This document shows, one piece after another, positions 51,712-61,028 of a stretch of 64,000 bases of DNA. Source of the DNA: Halomonas salinarum (GTDB lineage Bacteria; Pseudomonadota; Gammaproteobacteria; Pseudomonadales; Halomonadaceae). The notes beneath the pieces are model-generated. The model was not told the DNA's origin. It saw only the letters and a program-made list of their open reading frames with translations, and ran no database searches. The stretch spans positions 1-64,000 of the forward strand of contig NZ_WWNB01000007.1 in NCBI RefSeq assembly GCF_012062845.1. Reading direction: 5' to 3'. Every line of letters starts with the position of its first letter. Position 1 is the first letter of the stretch. The position numbers and the translations under genes were made by a program.

Positions 51712-52986
51712 TTACAGCGTGCCTTCCGGGGGATGCTCGCAGGGCAGTTTGTCGTTGATGTAACGCTCGATCTCGGGCAGCGAGAAGGCGTCTTCTTCAC
51801 CCACGAAACTGATCGACACACCCTTGGCGCCGGCACGACCGGTGCGACCGATACGGTGCACATAGTCTTCCGGATCTTCCGGCAAGGTGTAGTTGACCAC
51901 GTGGCTGACATCCTCGATGTGGATGCCGCGACCGGCCACATCGGTGGCCACCAGCACCCGCACGTCGCCTTCACGGAAGCGCTCGAGGGTTTCGATGCGC
52001 TTGGTCTGGGGCACGTCGCCGGAGAGCATCGCCACACTGACGCCGGCTTCGCGAAGCAGCTCATCGAGCTTGCGCACCAGGTCACGCCGGTTGCAGAACA
52101 CCATCACCCGCTCGAGGCTGTCGTCCTTCAACAGATTGATCAGCAACCGCGACTTGTCCTCATCGCTGACCAGATAGACGCGCTGATCGATATCGGCGGC
52201 GTTGTCGACGGTGACCTCGATTTCCACATGCGCTGGATCCATCGTCCACTGGCTGGCCAGGTTGAGGATGTCCGGCGTAAAGGTCGCCGAGAACAGGAAG
52301 GTCTGACGCTCTTCCTTCTTCGGCGTGTGGCGAATGATGCGCTTGACGTCGGGGATGAACCCCATCGACAGCATGCGATCCGCCTCATCAAGCACCAGCA
52401 CCTCGACCTGGGTCAGATCGATATCACGCTTCTCATGAAAATCGAGCAGCCGGCCAGGCGTTGCCACCAGGATATCGACATTCTTGCCCAACTGCTCGCG
52501 CTGCTGCTGGTAGTCCATGCCACCGACAACGCTCGCCACATTCAGCTTGGTAAAACGCGCCAGTGCCTTGGCGTCCTTCTCGATCTGCAGCGCCAGCTCA
52601 CGAGTCGGCGCGATGATCAGCGCACGCGGCGCACCGGGCTTCTGACCATCAGGGGCCTCTTCCTCGAGGAAATAAGCCATCATCGAGATAAGAAAGGCAG
52701 CCGTCTTGCCGGTGCCGGTCTGGGCCTTGCCAACCACATCGCCGCCCAACAGGGTCTGGGCCAGTGCCTCGGCCTGAATGGGGGTGCAGTATTCGAAGCC
52801 CAGCGCATGGATGGCACGCATCAGCGGCAAGGGCAGGTCGAAGTCATGGAAGCGCCACTTGCCCGCGACGGCAGGCACCTGGAACTGGCGTATGTCCCAG
52901 CTGGACTGTGACTTGCGCGGCTTGCGGCGACGACGCTTTGGCTTGCGGGTCTGCGCCGGGGCGGGATTCTGTTCCGACTCGCTCAT
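51712..52986 (-). CDS. rhlB: DEAD-box RNA helicase RhlB
   Basis: A 424-residue DEAD-box helicase of the RhlB group, normally a partner of RNase E in the RNA degradosome. It has a basic N-terminal tail ([14 protein letters not shown]), Q motif [14 protein letters not shown], motif [13 protein letters not shown], Ia [30 protein letters not shown], and [23 protein letters not shown] and [10 protein letters not shown]. The basic N-terminal extension is longer than in E. coli and resembles Pseudomonas RhlB. It is first in the rhlB-dinG pair and divergent from the 53229 gene. Confidence 0.92.
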   Translation of the reverse strand: MSESEQNPAPAQTRKPKRRRRKPRKSQSSWDIRQFQVPAVAGKWRFHDFDLPLPLMRAIHALGFEYCTPIQAEALAQTLLGGDVVGKAQTGTGKTAAFLISMMAYFLEEEAPDGQKPGAPRALIIAPTRELALQIEKDAKALARFTKLNVASVVGGMDYQQQREQLGKNVDILVATPGRLLDFHEKRDIDLTQVEVLVLDEADRMLSMGFIPDVKRIIRHTPKKEERQTFLFSATFTPDILNLASQWTMDPAHVEIEVTVDNAADIDQRVYLVSDEDKSRLLINLLKDDSLERVMVFCNRRDLVRKLDELLREAGVSVAMLSGDVPQTKRIETLERFREGDVRVLVATDVAGRGIHIEDVSHVVNYTLPEDPEDYVHRIGRTGRAGAKGVSISFVGEEDAFSLPEIERYINDKLPCEHPPEGTL

Positions 52987-53228
52987 AGGCTGTGCTTAGG
53001 TCCCAATAACAGTGGATGTGATGCACTGACGCCAAGGTCAGGCCAGTTCCGGGTGGGGTATTGTACCAGCCCTTGGCCGCCACGGCTTGTCTGGGTGACA
53101 TCTTGGCCAAGTTCGACGCGTCCTCACGCGCCGCTTCATCAAGATGATCGCCGTTGACTCGGTGAGTCGCTGTTGATAGCGCGCCGTGATTGCTAGAATG
53201 GCCGTCGCTCAGGAAAGGACATATTGTC

Positions 53229-53474
53229 ATGACACGCAGAAAGAAGACTCGCTCGCTGGCCGACAAGGTGCAGCTCCGCACCGGACGGCGCAAGGATTAC
53301 AAGCAGTGGCGCCACAACAACCCCGATGAGGTGGCGCCATCGCGTCGCTTCACCGCCAAGAAACAGGACCAGCGCAAGCAGCAGGCCGCGCGCAAGCTCG
53401 AGCGCATGCAAAAGGCGCAATCCATCGAGATTCATCCAGATAAGAAATCCCGACCCGACGACGAGGGCAAATAA
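53229..53474 (+). CDS. Small basic protein upstream of xthA
   Basis: An 81-residue, strongly basic protein: [20 protein letters not shown], then [20 protein letters not shown] and a [19 protein letters not shown] helix. There is no signal peptide, cysteine or known fold. AGGAAAGGAC before the ATG is a good ribosome-binding site. Its stop overlaps the xthA start by one base (TAATG), so it is translationally coupled to exonuclease III; a role around nucleic acid is possible by composition and context only. I recognise no named family. Confidence 0.7.
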   Translation: MTRRKKTRSLADKVQLRTGRRKDYKQWRHNNPDEVAPSRRFTAKKQDQRKQQAARKLERMQKAQSIEIHPDKKSRPDDEGK

Positions 53475-54289
53475 TGCGGTTGGTGTCGTTCAACATCAAT
53501 GGTGTCCGTGCCCGCCCGCATCAACTCGAGGCACTCATCGAGGCGCATGCGCCGGACGTCATCGGGCTGCAGGAAACCAAGGTCCAGGACAGCGAGTTCC
53601 CGCGTGCCGCTCTGGAAGCCTTGGGGTACCACGTCTATTTCCACGGCCAGAAAGGCCACTATGGCGTGGCGCTGATGTGTCGCCAGGAACCCGACGAGGT
53701 GTTTTACGGTTTCCCCGACGATGGTGACGACGCCCAGCGACGCATGATCGGCGCCCGACTGAAGCTGGACAACGGTGAACACCTCACCGTATGGAACGGT
53801 TACTTCCCCCAGGGCGAGAACGTCGAGCACCCCACCAAGTTTCCCTACAAGGAACGCTTCTACGCCCAGCTGTCACGGCTGCTGGAAGAAGACTGCCAGC
53901 CGGACATGCGCCTTGCCATCATGGGGGATTTCAATATTTCTCCCGAAGATCGCGACATCGGCATCGGTGAAGCCAATCGCAAGCGCTGGTTGCGCGAAGG
54001 CAAGACCAGCTTTCAGCCCATCGAGCGTGCCTGGCTTACCCGCGTCAAGGATTGGGGGCTGGCCGACAGCTATCGTCTGGTGCACCCGACCCGGGACGAC
54101 TACTTCAGCTGGTTCGACTACCGCTCCAAGGGGTTTGATCGCGATCCCAAGCGCGGCCTGCGCATCGACCATATCCTGGTCAGCCACCCGCTGTTTGATG
54201 CCGTCACTGATGCGGGCATCGACTATGCGCTGCGCGGCATGGAAAAGCCGTCGGATCACGCCCCGGTGTGGGCCGAACTGGCACTCTAG
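53474..54289 (+). CDS. xthA: Exonuclease III (AP endonuclease)
   Basis: A 271-residue Mg2+-dependent nuclease for base-excision repair, cleaving at abasic sites and degrading 3' ends. It carries [20 protein letters not shown] with the active-site Asn, [14 protein letters not shown] with the metal Glu, [14 protein letters not shown] with catalytic Asp/Asn, and the C-terminal [12 protein letters not shown] and [10 protein letters not shown] with the Asp-His pair. It matches the shorter ExoA/XthA group. It is coupled to the small basic gene and ends before a 155-base gap to the convergent TPR gene. Confidence 0.95.
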   Translation: MRLVSFNINGVRARPHQLEALIEAHAPDVIGLQETKVQDSEFPRAALEALGYHVYFHGQKGHYGVALMCRQEPDEVFYGFPDDGDDAQRRMIGARLKLDNGEHLTVWNGYFPQGENVEHPTKFPYKERFYAQLSRLLEEDCQPDMRLAIMGDFNISPEDRDIGIGEANRKRWLREGKTSFQPIERAWLTRVKDWGLADSYRLVHPTRDDYFSWFDYRSKGFDRDPKRGLRIDHILVSHPLFDAVTDAGIDYALRGMEKPSDHAPVWAELAL

Positions 54290-54444
54290 CCCGGCGCTCA
54301 ATGGGTACAGCGGGCGGCACTTGCCACAATGCCGCCGCTGTATCTCGCCTGGCTCGCCATTGCGGCGGGCAGGCTTGCCTCTCCCTCTATTCCCGAGTCT
54401 TGCTCGGGCACTGACTCCTTAACTGCCACGCTCTATTCGTGGCG

Positions 54445-55605
54445 CTAGCGCCGCTCCAACGGATGCTGGTCCAGATAGTCAAGCCAGGCGGTTGCCTGCT
54501 CGCTGCCCAGTGCTTGCGCCCGGGACAGCGCCTGACGAGCGTCTGGATCCTTGCCCCACTGCGCCGCCAGCTGACCGAGGTAAAACCAGTCCTCGGCCTC
54601 GCCGCTTCGCTCGGCGACCTGACGCCAGACCTCTAGCGCAGACGAGCGCACCCTGGCCCGCTCATAGGCCCTCGCCAGCAGGCGACGACGCGCCAGGGTA
54701 TCGTCAAGTGCTCCTTCGTCCAGCGCGTTGGCCAGAAGCTCCGCCGCTCGAGCGGGTGTGCCTGCCTGCAAGTGGAGTCTGATGCGTCGCTCAAGCGCCG
54801 CCTCACCGCTAAGCACGCCTTGTCGCCAGCCCGCTTCCCATAGGGCGACGGCATGGGCATCTTGTCCCAATCGCTGTGCGAGACCGGCAGCCCGCCGCCA
54901 CGTCGCCTCATCATGGGACGAACCGGCCAGCAGGCGCTCGATCATCGCAAGCGCCTTCTCATCTTCACCGGCATGCTGGTAGATGCTGGCGGCAAGCATC
55001 ATTCGCGACTCAGATAGTGGCTCCTGGTCTGCTACAGCATCACTCAACGCACCGGGCAGCTTCTCAAGCGTGGCAGCCGCTGACGACCACCGCTTGAGGC
55101 GTGCCTGAGCGTTCGCGAGTCGCCAGTAGTCGTCAGCCTCGCCCGAGTGATCGTCGAGCCAGGCCTTCAGCAGCTCCGCTCCCTTGGCCTGCTGACCGGC
55201 GCGCAGACGCAGGCTCGCCTCCCAATGTTGCCAACGAGACTGCATCGCCGCATCGACTCCCCGCACGCCTCGAGCCGTCGCAATATGCTTGGCGGCATCG
55301 CCATAGGCCTCGCGGCGAACCGCGGCTTGAGAGGCCAGCTGAAGATAGAGCGCTCGCGCCCAGCGGTCGGCATCATTGCCACCCGCCAGACGCTCGGCCT
55401 GAGACAGGGCGCGATTCTCGAGTGCCACGATGTCATCTGAGCCATCAGCCGACGCCAGGTCCTGCTCGACCGATTCCAGATCGCGCAGGATGCCACCAGG
55501 GAGCGAAGGCGCCGCCAGGCAGTGAGCCGTCGTTATCGCCGTGAGCAGCAGCCCCACAAACAGGCGGTAGATGGAAGCAGTCGGCACCTTCATCACGATA
55601 GCCAT
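54445..55605 (-). CDS. Exported TPR-repeat protein of the TonB operon
   Basis: A 386-residue protein with a signal peptide (residues 1 to about 33, ending HCLAAP) followed by helical tetratricopeptide-type repeats through most of its length, for example DYWRLANAQARLKRWSSAAA and DWFYLGQLAAQWGKDPDARQ. It should sit in the periplasm. TPR proteins regularly end DUF3450-ExbB-ExbD-TonB operons and probably link TonB to its outer-membrane partner. The start at 55605 overlaps the tonB stop by one base; GAGG lies just before it. Confidence 0.78.
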   Translation of the reverse strand: MAIVMKVPTASIYRLFVGLLLTAITTAHCLAAPSLPGGILRDLESVEQDLASADGSDDIVALENRALSQAERLAGGNDADRWARALYLQLASQAAVRREAYGDAAKHIATARGVRGVDAAMQSRWQHWEASLRLRAGQQAKGAELLKAWLDDHSGEADDYWRLANAQARLKRWSSAAATLEKLPGALSDAVADQEPLSESRMMLAASIYQHAGEDEKALAMIERLLAGSSHDEATWRRAAGLAQRLGQDAHAVALWEAGWRQGVLSGEAALERRIRLHLQAGTPARAAELLANALDEGALDDTLARRRLLARAYERARVRSSALEVWRQVAERSGEAEDWFYLGQLAAQWGKDPDARQALSRAQALGSEQATAWLDYLDQHPLERR

Positions 55606-56354
55606 TACCTCAGTTTGAACTCTAGACGCTGTCGCACCCGGCGCGGCGAGCCAGACGCCGGAAACTCCCAGTCGGCTATCGCGCGACGGGCAGCGCGATC
55701 AAAGACGCGGGCAGGGTCGGCCTCGACGACCGTGATCGAATCACGGTCAACCTCGCCACCGGGACGAATGGTGAAAGCCACCACCACATGCCCCTGCAGA
55801 CCCCGTCGCTGAGCCCGTGATGGGTACTGCGGAGGAACTCGACGCGTCGGCCGCGGAGCGGCCGTCACGTCTTGAGAACCGGCATCCTCGGCGGCCTCAT
55901 TCGTGCTTTCCCCACTACCATTGGCAGATGTGGCCTCTTGTGGATCGGTGTCGGACACAGGTTCGGCCGGCTCGTTCCTGGGTTCTGGCTCAGGCATGGG
56001 CTCAGGCGTTGGCTCAGGGTCCGGGCGCTGCTCTTCTAGGTCGGGCAGCGTCATCTCTGATGGCGGTGATGCTTGCGGCTCCGCGGGCAACTCGGGTTCA
56101 GGCAGGCTGATCGCGCTTTGTGTCTGGGGCGCCGGCTCAGGGGCCGGAGGCGGTGGTGCGACCGAGGGTGCCGGCGGCGTAGGCGTTGGCGCCGCACTGG
56201 CCGACTGCTGACTCGGTGCTTCGACCATGGCAAGGGATACGGCCTGTACATCAAGGGTCGGCGTGTCGTCCGGCGGTGATACCAGCATCGCCAGCAGGGC
56301 GAAGAGGCCACCGACCAGCATGACGCCCCCCAGAATGGCGACCAGGTGACGCAT
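55605..56354 (-). CDS. tonB: TonB-family energy transducer
   Basis: A 249-residue protein with an N-terminal membrane anchor (LVAILGGVMLVGGLFALLAM, residues about 4-23), a long Pro/Glu-rich periplasmic spacer (about 60-160, e.g. PPPPAPEPAPQ), and a C-terminal TonB domain: VPPQYPSRAQRRGLQGHVVV and RAARRAIADWEFPASG. It transmits proton-motive force from ExbB-ExbD to outer-membrane receptors. The lack of a His anchor motif seen in E. coli TonB fits the TonB2 type. Stop-start overlaps join it to exbD (TGATG) and to the TPR gene. Confidence 0.92.
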   Translation of the reverse strand: MRHLVAILGGVMLVGGLFALLAMLVSPPDDTPTLDVQAVSLAMVEAPSQQSASAAPTPTPPAPSVAPPPPAPEPAPQTQSAISLPEPELPAEPQASPPSEMTLPDLEEQRPDPEPTPEPMPEPEPRNEPAEPVSDTDPQEATSANGSGESTNEAAEDAGSQDVTAAPRPTRRVPPQYPSRAQRRGLQGHVVVAFTIRPGGEVDRDSITVVEADPARVFDRAARRAIADWEFPASGSPRRVRQRLEFKLR

Positions 56355-56761
56355 CAGGACGCCTCTCGGCTGGCCGCCACGGCCAGATTCTCGACACCGG
56401 CATCCCGCAGGCTATCCATGACCTCGATCAAAAGCCCAGTGGTAGACTCGCGATCGGCCTGAATGACCACGGCGCCTTGATCAGTGACAAGCGCGGACAC
56501 CGTATCGCCCAGACGGTGCAGGTCTACCGGTTGACCATCGACCCAGACCGAGCCCTCGGCAGTAATGGCGACCATGACCTGCGCATCCGGTCGCGGCGTG
56601 GCAGCACTGGACTCGGGGCGCTGGATCTCGACCCCGCTCTCCTTGATGAAAGACGTGGTCACAATGAAAAAGATCAGCATGATGAAGACCACGTCGAGCA
56701 TGGGGGTGAGATTGACTTCCCCTTCGCTGCCGTGATCGCCCTCCAGGCGACGCCTACGCAT
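56354..56761 (-). CDS. exbD: ExbD/TolR-family biopolymer transport protein
   Basis: A 135-residue protein with one membrane helix (VNLTPMLDVVFIMLIFFIVT, residues about 16-35) carrying the essential Asp of the proton path, and a periplasmic domain ending DSLRDAGVENLAVAA. It works with ExbB to energise TonB. The start at 56761 overlaps the exbB stop by eight bases. Confidence 0.93.
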   Translation of the reverse strand: MRRRRLEGDHGSEGEVNLTPMLDVVFIMLIFFIVTTSFIKESGVEIQRPESSAATPRPDAQVMVAITAEGSVWVDGQPVDLHRLGDTVSALVTDQGAVVIQADRESTTGLLIEVMDSLRDAGVENLAVAASREAS

Positions 56762-57287
56762 GAGAGTCCTCCGTGGCGCGAGCCATCCGATCATGGAGCT
56801 TCTGGTCTTCGCGGCGAATGATGTGTTCCAGGCGGGTGGTAAAAAGCAAGCCGACCACCGCCACGGCCATGCCGACCAATGTCGGCAGAATGGCACGGGC
56901 GACGCCGTCGGACATTGCCCGCGCTTGATTGACCTCGCTGAGCGAGAGGCTATCGAAAACACTGATCATTCCGGTCACCGTGCCCAACAGCCCCAGCAAG
57001 GGACAGACCGCCACCAGCCACCTGAGCCAGGGCAAGGGGCGACGTAACCGCGCGATCAGCTCGCGGGTCCAGGCCTCCCGCAAGGTGCGAGCACTCCAGC
57101 TGACATGCTCTTCTCGCGCCACCCAACGCCTGATCAATGACCGCCGTGCCCGCCGATACGTGAGACGAAAATACCACCAGCGCTCGAGTGCCAGACTGAA
57201 CAGCACCACCGCGACCAAGGCGATGGCCACCAGCACCGGCCCACCGGCACGGAACAACCAACTCAGTGGTTCAAGCCAGGCTGGCAT
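56754..57287 (-). CDS. exbB: ExbB-family proton-channel subunit (short)
   Basis: A 177-residue MotA/TolQ/ExbB-domain protein. Helices: LFRAGGPVLVAIALVAVVLF (about 10-29), WLVAVCPLLGLLGTVTGMIS (about 92-111) and ILPTLVGMAVAVVGLLFTTR (about 137-156), with the family's PLLGLLGTVTGMI signature. It forms the proton channel with ExbD. I chose the ATG at 57287 (MPAWLEPL), four bases after GAGAG; ATGs at 57302 and 57305 would add a few residues and overlap the upstream gene more. Confidence 0.9.
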   Translation of the reverse strand: MPAWLEPLSWLFRAGGPVLVAIALVAVVLFSLALERWWYFRLTYRRARRSLIRRWVAREEHVSWSARTLREAWTRELIARLRRPLPWLRWLVAVCPLLGLLGTVTGMISVFDSLSLSEVNQARAMSDGVARAILPTLVGMAVAVVGLLFTTRLEHIIRREDQKLHDRMARATEDSHA

Positions 57288-58659
57288 GGCTCTCTCGTTC
57301 ATCATCTGCAGCAAGAGGCTCAAGACGTTCCGCCAGGGCGGCACTGGCGCGACCTTCGATCACGCCGACCAGGTGGCGGCTGCGGCTGGCAAGCGCCGTA
57401 TGAGCGAACAACAGCGGAACGGCAGTGATCAGGCCAAGCACCGTGGTCACCAATGCCTGACTGATACCACCGGCCATCATCTGCGGATCACCGGTACCAA
57501 ACACCGTGATCGCCTGGAAGGTGCCGATCATGCCCGTCACCGTGCCCAACAGGCCGAGCAGCGGCGCCACCGCAGCGAGCAGCTTGACCAGCGGCTGACC
57601 CCGCTCCAGACGGGGCTGCTCGGCGAGCAGCGCCTCGTCGAGGCGTGCCTCCAGCGCTTCCGGTGCATGATCACGCGACAGCGACGCGAGGCGGCGAATC
57701 ACCCGACCCAGTGGATTGTTATTCGCGGGATGATTCAAATCGGCGAGCTGGCGGCGCACGGCCAGGCTGACCCGGATCAGGTAGGCATACTGAGCCAGTG
57801 CCGCCAGTAGTCCCAACACGCCCAGGGTCACGACCACATAACCGACCGCGCCCCCCTGATGGAAACGCTCGAGTAGGCTCGGCTGCTGGGCAATCACCTC
57901 CATCACCTGGCCCTGGGACGGGTCCATCACCACCTGGTCTTCACGACCCGCCTGGAAGTCTTTAAGCGTCTCTGAAGCAGCGCGCGGGGTATGGGCGCTC
58001 ATCGAGAGCGGACCATCCGGGCCTGGGCGGCGCAGCAGTTGACCTTCGCTCAACGCCAGTATATCGCCGACACGAATGACCTCCCGACGCTTTCGCTCAC
58101 CGCCGGCATCGGCGACCGGGGCAGTCAATCGCTCAACCTTCCCACTTGCCTGGGTAAGCGACATCAGGCTGTCGGCCAGTGCCTCGAGATGCTCAAGACG
58201 CGGCAAGGCATCACTGCCCATTTTTGGCGGCAGACTGACCTCACCCACGGTCAAGAAGCTGTCTGAAAGATCATCCCGCAGGGCATTGGTCTGGCTTTCC
58301 AGCGTACCGGCGATGGCCTCCATCTCACCGCCCGCCTGCCGGCGCTTTTCAGCCAGAGCCTCGCGGCGGGCATCGAGTTCGGCCTTGCGGGCATCGAGCC
58401 GCTCGCGATGCGCGCGAGCCTCTTCCAGTTGCGACGAAACCTCGGACAAGCGCGCCGACAGGGCATCACTATCCTCGATTAGTGCCGAGAGACGCGCTCT
58501 ATCCCTTGCCTCAGCGGCTTGGCGCTCGGCCTTCAGCGTCTGGATCGGCGAGCCGGTGGCCTGTTGGGCTTGATCCTGGGCCTCGGCTGGCTGGGCGATA
58601 GCCGCCTGCATCATCCCGAGCGTGATGACGGCAACGCTTAAGCGTAACAAGCGCTTCAT
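57271..58659 (-). CDS. Long ExbB-like protein with periplasmic coiled coil (TtpC type)
   Basis: A 462-residue protein with a signal peptide (MKRLLRLSVAVITLGMMQAA), a long periplasmic coiled coil (ALSARLSEVSSQLEEARAHR, about 70-130) and a C-terminal MotA/TolQ/ExbB domain with VVVTLGVLGLLAALAQYAYL and LLAAVAPLLGLLGTVTGMIG. In Vibrio the TtpC protein of TonB2 systems has this build and is needed for TonB2 function. It is the second gene of the operon, with four-base overlap to the DUF3450 gene (ATGA). Confidence 0.85.
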   Translation of the reverse strand: MKRLLRLSVAVITLGMMQAAIAQPAEAQDQAQQATGSPIQTLKAERQAAEARDRARLSALIEDSDALSARLSEVSSQLEEARAHRERLDARKAELDARREALAEKRRQAGGEMEAIAGTLESQTNALRDDLSDSFLTVGEVSLPPKMGSDALPRLEHLEALADSLMSLTQASGKVERLTAPVADAGGERKRREVIRVGDILALSEGQLLRRPGPDGPLSMSAHTPRAASETLKDFQAGREDQVVMDPSQGQVMEVIAQQPSLLERFHQGGAVGYVVVTLGVLGLLAALAQYAYLIRVSLAVRRQLADLNHPANNNPLGRVIRRLASLSRDHAPEALEARLDEALLAEQPRLERGQPLVKLLAAVAPLLGLLGTVTGMIGTFQAITVFGTGDPQMMAGGISQALVTTVLGLITAVPLLFAHTALASRSRHLVGVIEGRASAALAERLEPLAADDERESHASLA

Positions 58660-59564
58660 GTTTCGCCCTCCTCGCCCGAACGCGAGTCCTCGTCTGTCTG
58701 CTCGCCTGACGCAAGCGCATTGGCACTGATGGGCTGGGACACGGGTAGCGTCAGCAACTCTGGAGCACGCTGGTCGTGGGCGATACGAAGCCCCTTGTCG
58801 ACCTCAGCACGCTCGTTGCTATCGAGTGGCTCCCAGTCCATGGCGGTGGTCTTCCACACGCCCCCCTCACGCCCATCCGGTGTCAGGTAATAGAGTCCGA
58901 CGCGACCGACACGCAGATAATCGACTTCCTGGGAGAGCGGTTCGCCTGCCGACGTGGACTCGCCGGACGGCATGGAACCGCTTGATGACATAGTTGGGCG
59001 GCCACTCGGCGAGGCCGCATCAAGAAGCCCGCGCCAGGCATCGAGTTCTCGCCCATAGTCGAGCTCAGTTCGCCAGGCTGCCAGCACGCGCTCAAGCGCT
59101 TCGCCATAACTCACCTCGGCGTTAGCGAGCAGGGACTCAAGGCTATCCACCCGCGCCATTCGCTCCTGCTTGAGAAACGGCAAATCCGCCTCGACCCACT
59201 GGCGCAGTCGCTTGACCAGGTCGTGGAGCATCCCCGGCAGCGCCTCGCGGGTGTCGCCCAAGGCATCGAGCGCCGCTTCGCGATCATCCAGCGTAGCCGC
59301 CTGCTGGTCCAGGCGCGGGGCCATGTCACGGTTGTAGGCAGTCAGCTGACGCAGTTCCGCCTGCTTCTGACGCAGCGCCTTGATATCGGCACGAGTGTTC
59401 TCGTCAGCGGCATCGATACGCGCCTGCAGGGCAGCCTGCGACTGCTCGGCAGAAAGGGTCTCATCGAGAAGCCTTTCATTAGCCAAGGCAGGTATGGTCG
59501 GCATTGCCAGCGCAAGCGCCAAGATCCATCTCGTTCGCCACCGTTTGGGGGTATGTCGCACCAC
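58656..59564 (-). CDS. DUF3450 family periplasmic protein
   Basis: A 302-residue protein with a signal peptide (residues 1 to about 28, ending IPALA), then a coiled-coil region (ARIDAADENTRADIKALRQK) and a second part with SGRPTMSSSGSMPSGE linker and VGRVGLYYLTPDGREGGVWK. DUF3450 proteins commonly lead TtpC-ExbB-ExbD-TonB-TPR operons and may organise the periplasmic part. First gene of this six-gene operon. Its biochemical action is not established. Confidence 0.85.
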   Translation of the reverse strand: MVRHTPKRWRTRWILALALAMPTIPALANERLLDETLSAEQSQAALQARIDAADENTRADIKALRQKQAELRQLTAYNRDMAPRLDQQAATLDDREAALDALGDTREALPGMLHDLVKRLRQWVEADLPFLKQERMARVDSLESLLANAEVSYGEALERVLAAWRTELDYGRELDAWRGLLDAASPSGRPTMSSSGSMPSGESTSAGEPLSQEVDYLRVGRVGLYYLTPDGREGGVWKTTAMDWEPLDSNERAEVDKGLRIAHDQRAPELLTLPVSQPISANALASGEQTDEDSRSGEEGET

Positions 59565-59692
59565 GCTCTCCCATTGATCCTTGCCGCGAGTGGATGAAAC
59601 GCTACCTCAAATAGCAACAATTATCAATAACGAGCATGATTTGATCACCCTCAGCACCTAGCGGCTACTCATCCTCTTCATTAACTGTGCAT

Positions 59693-59724
59693 AAAAAAAC
59701 CGGCCTCCCCGAAGGAAGGCCGGT
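59693..59724 (-). terminator. Intrinsic terminator of etfBA
   Basis: On the minus strand a GC-rich hairpin (ACCGGCCT arms at 59699-59706 and 59717-59724) is followed by seven U. It lies after the 94-bp repeat array, so all repeats would be transcribed with etfA. Confidence 0.9.
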
Positions 59725-59790
59725 CGTAGATGCTTGATCAGCGGCAATGATTTAGCGCTTGGCAGCTTTCAGCAACCACTGACACTCATC

Positions 59791-60164
59791 GCCTTACAGC
59801 TTGCTTTCGAGCTCCGGCAACACCTGGAACAGATCACCGACCAGGCTGCAGACTATCGAAGGCGCTACCTGAAAGACCGCGCGTTCATCACAGCTTGCTC
59901 TCTAGCTCCGGCAGCACTTGGAACAGATCACCGACCAAGCCGCAGACTATCGAAGGCGCTACCTGAAAGACCGCGCGTTCATCACAGCTTGTTCTCTAGC
60001 TCCGGCAGCACCTGGAACAGATCACCGACCAAGCCGCAGACTATCGAAGGCGCTACCTGAAAGACCGCGCGTTCATCACAGCTTGCTCTCTAGCTCCGGC
60101 AGCACCTGGAACAGATCACCGACCAGGCCATAATCCGCTACCTGAAAGATCGGCGCTTCGTCAT
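59791..60164 (-). repeat. 94-bp tandem repeats copied from the 3' end of etfA
   Basis: Four copies with exact 94-base period; the common CAGCTTG anchor begins at 59797, 59891, 59985 and 60079. The rightmost copy is the real end of etfA ([17 protein letters not shown]). The two middle copies end the same way with TGA and differ by few bases; the leftmost one diverges slightly and ends in TAA just before the operon terminator, so it is probably the ancestral etfA terminus. In the extra copies ADYG is replaced by a longer APSIVCG-coding stretch. Confidence 0.92.
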
Positions 60165-61014
60165 CCTGGTTGATGGCGACAATCACCTTGGAGTCCTTCA
60201 TGCCGGCCAGGTGCTGGATGGCACCACTGATGCCCACCGCGATATACAGGTCCGGGGCGACAATCTTGCCCGTCTGGCCAACCTGCATATCGTTGGGCAC
60301 ATAGCCCGCATCCACCGCAGCACGCGAGGCACCGATAGCGGCACCCAGCTTGTCGGCGATACCGTCGAGCAGTTTGAAGTTCTCGCCATTGCCCATGCCA
60401 CGACCACCGGAGATGACCACTTTCGCGGCACCAAGTTCGGGCCGGTCGCTCTGGGCCAGGTCTTCCTTGATGAAAGTTGACTGGCTATTTTCCACCACCG
60501 TCTCGACCGCCTCGATGCTGGCATTGCCCTCGCCATTCACGGCATCGAAGCCGGTCGCGCGCACGGTGATGACCTTGAGGGCATCGTCACTCTTGACGGT
60601 GGCGATGGCGTTGCCGGCATAGATGGGACGGCTGAAGGTGTCGGCGCTTTCGACGCCGATGACGTCGGAGAGCTGGGACACATCCTTCAGGGCGGCCAGG
60701 CGCGGCATGACGTTCTTGCCGGTGGTCGAGGCGCTGGCCAACACGTGGCTATAGTCGCCGGCCAGTTCAACCAGCAGCGCACCGAGCGGCTCCGCCAGCT
60801 GGTGGGCATAGACGGCGTGGTCCGCCACCCGTACCCGGCTTACGCCCTCGAGCTTGGCCGCGGACTCGGCAACAGCGGTCACACCTTCACCGGCGACCAG
60901 CACGTCGATGTCACCACCGCCAGCATTGGCAATTTCCTGCGCCGCGGCGACCACGTGGGCGGTGGTACCGGCGAGTTGCCCATCGTGATGATCGGCGAGT
61001 ACCAGAATGCTCAT
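60076..61014 (-). CDS. etfA: Electron transfer flavoprotein alpha subunit
   Basis: A 312-residue subunit that binds FAD and passes electrons from acyl-CoA dehydrogenases to ETF-ubiquinone oxidoreductase. The C-terminal FAD domain shows [40 protein letters not shown] and [20 protein letters not shown], followed by [20 protein letters not shown]. The start at 61014 has AAAGGAG eight bases upstream; a slightly longer frame starts in that site. It is 14 bases after etfB. Its 3' end is the source of the downstream 94-bp repeats. Confidence 0.96.
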   Translation of the reverse strand: MSILVLADHHDGQLAGTTAHVVAAAQEIANAGGGDIDVLVAGEGVTAVAESAAKLEGVSRVRVADHAVYAHQLAEPLGALLVELAGDYSHVLASASTTGKNVMPRLAALKDVSQLSDVIGVESADTFSRPIYAGNAIATVKSDDALKVITVRATGFDAVNGEGNASIEAVETVVENSQSTFIKEDLAQSDRPELGAAKVVISGGRGMGNGENFKLLDGIADKLGAAIGASRAAVDAGYVPNDMQVGQTGKIVAPDLYIAVGISGAIQHLAGMKDSKVIVAINQDDEAPIFQVADYGLVGDLFQVLPELESKL

Positions 61015-61028
61015 GAGATCAGCTCCTT

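Noticed and set aside
59734..60133. Plus-strand reading frames of about 108 and 71 codons over the etfA repeats
   Set aside because: They are products of the 94-bp tandem array read on the wrong strand, are internally repetitive and have no ribosome-binding site.
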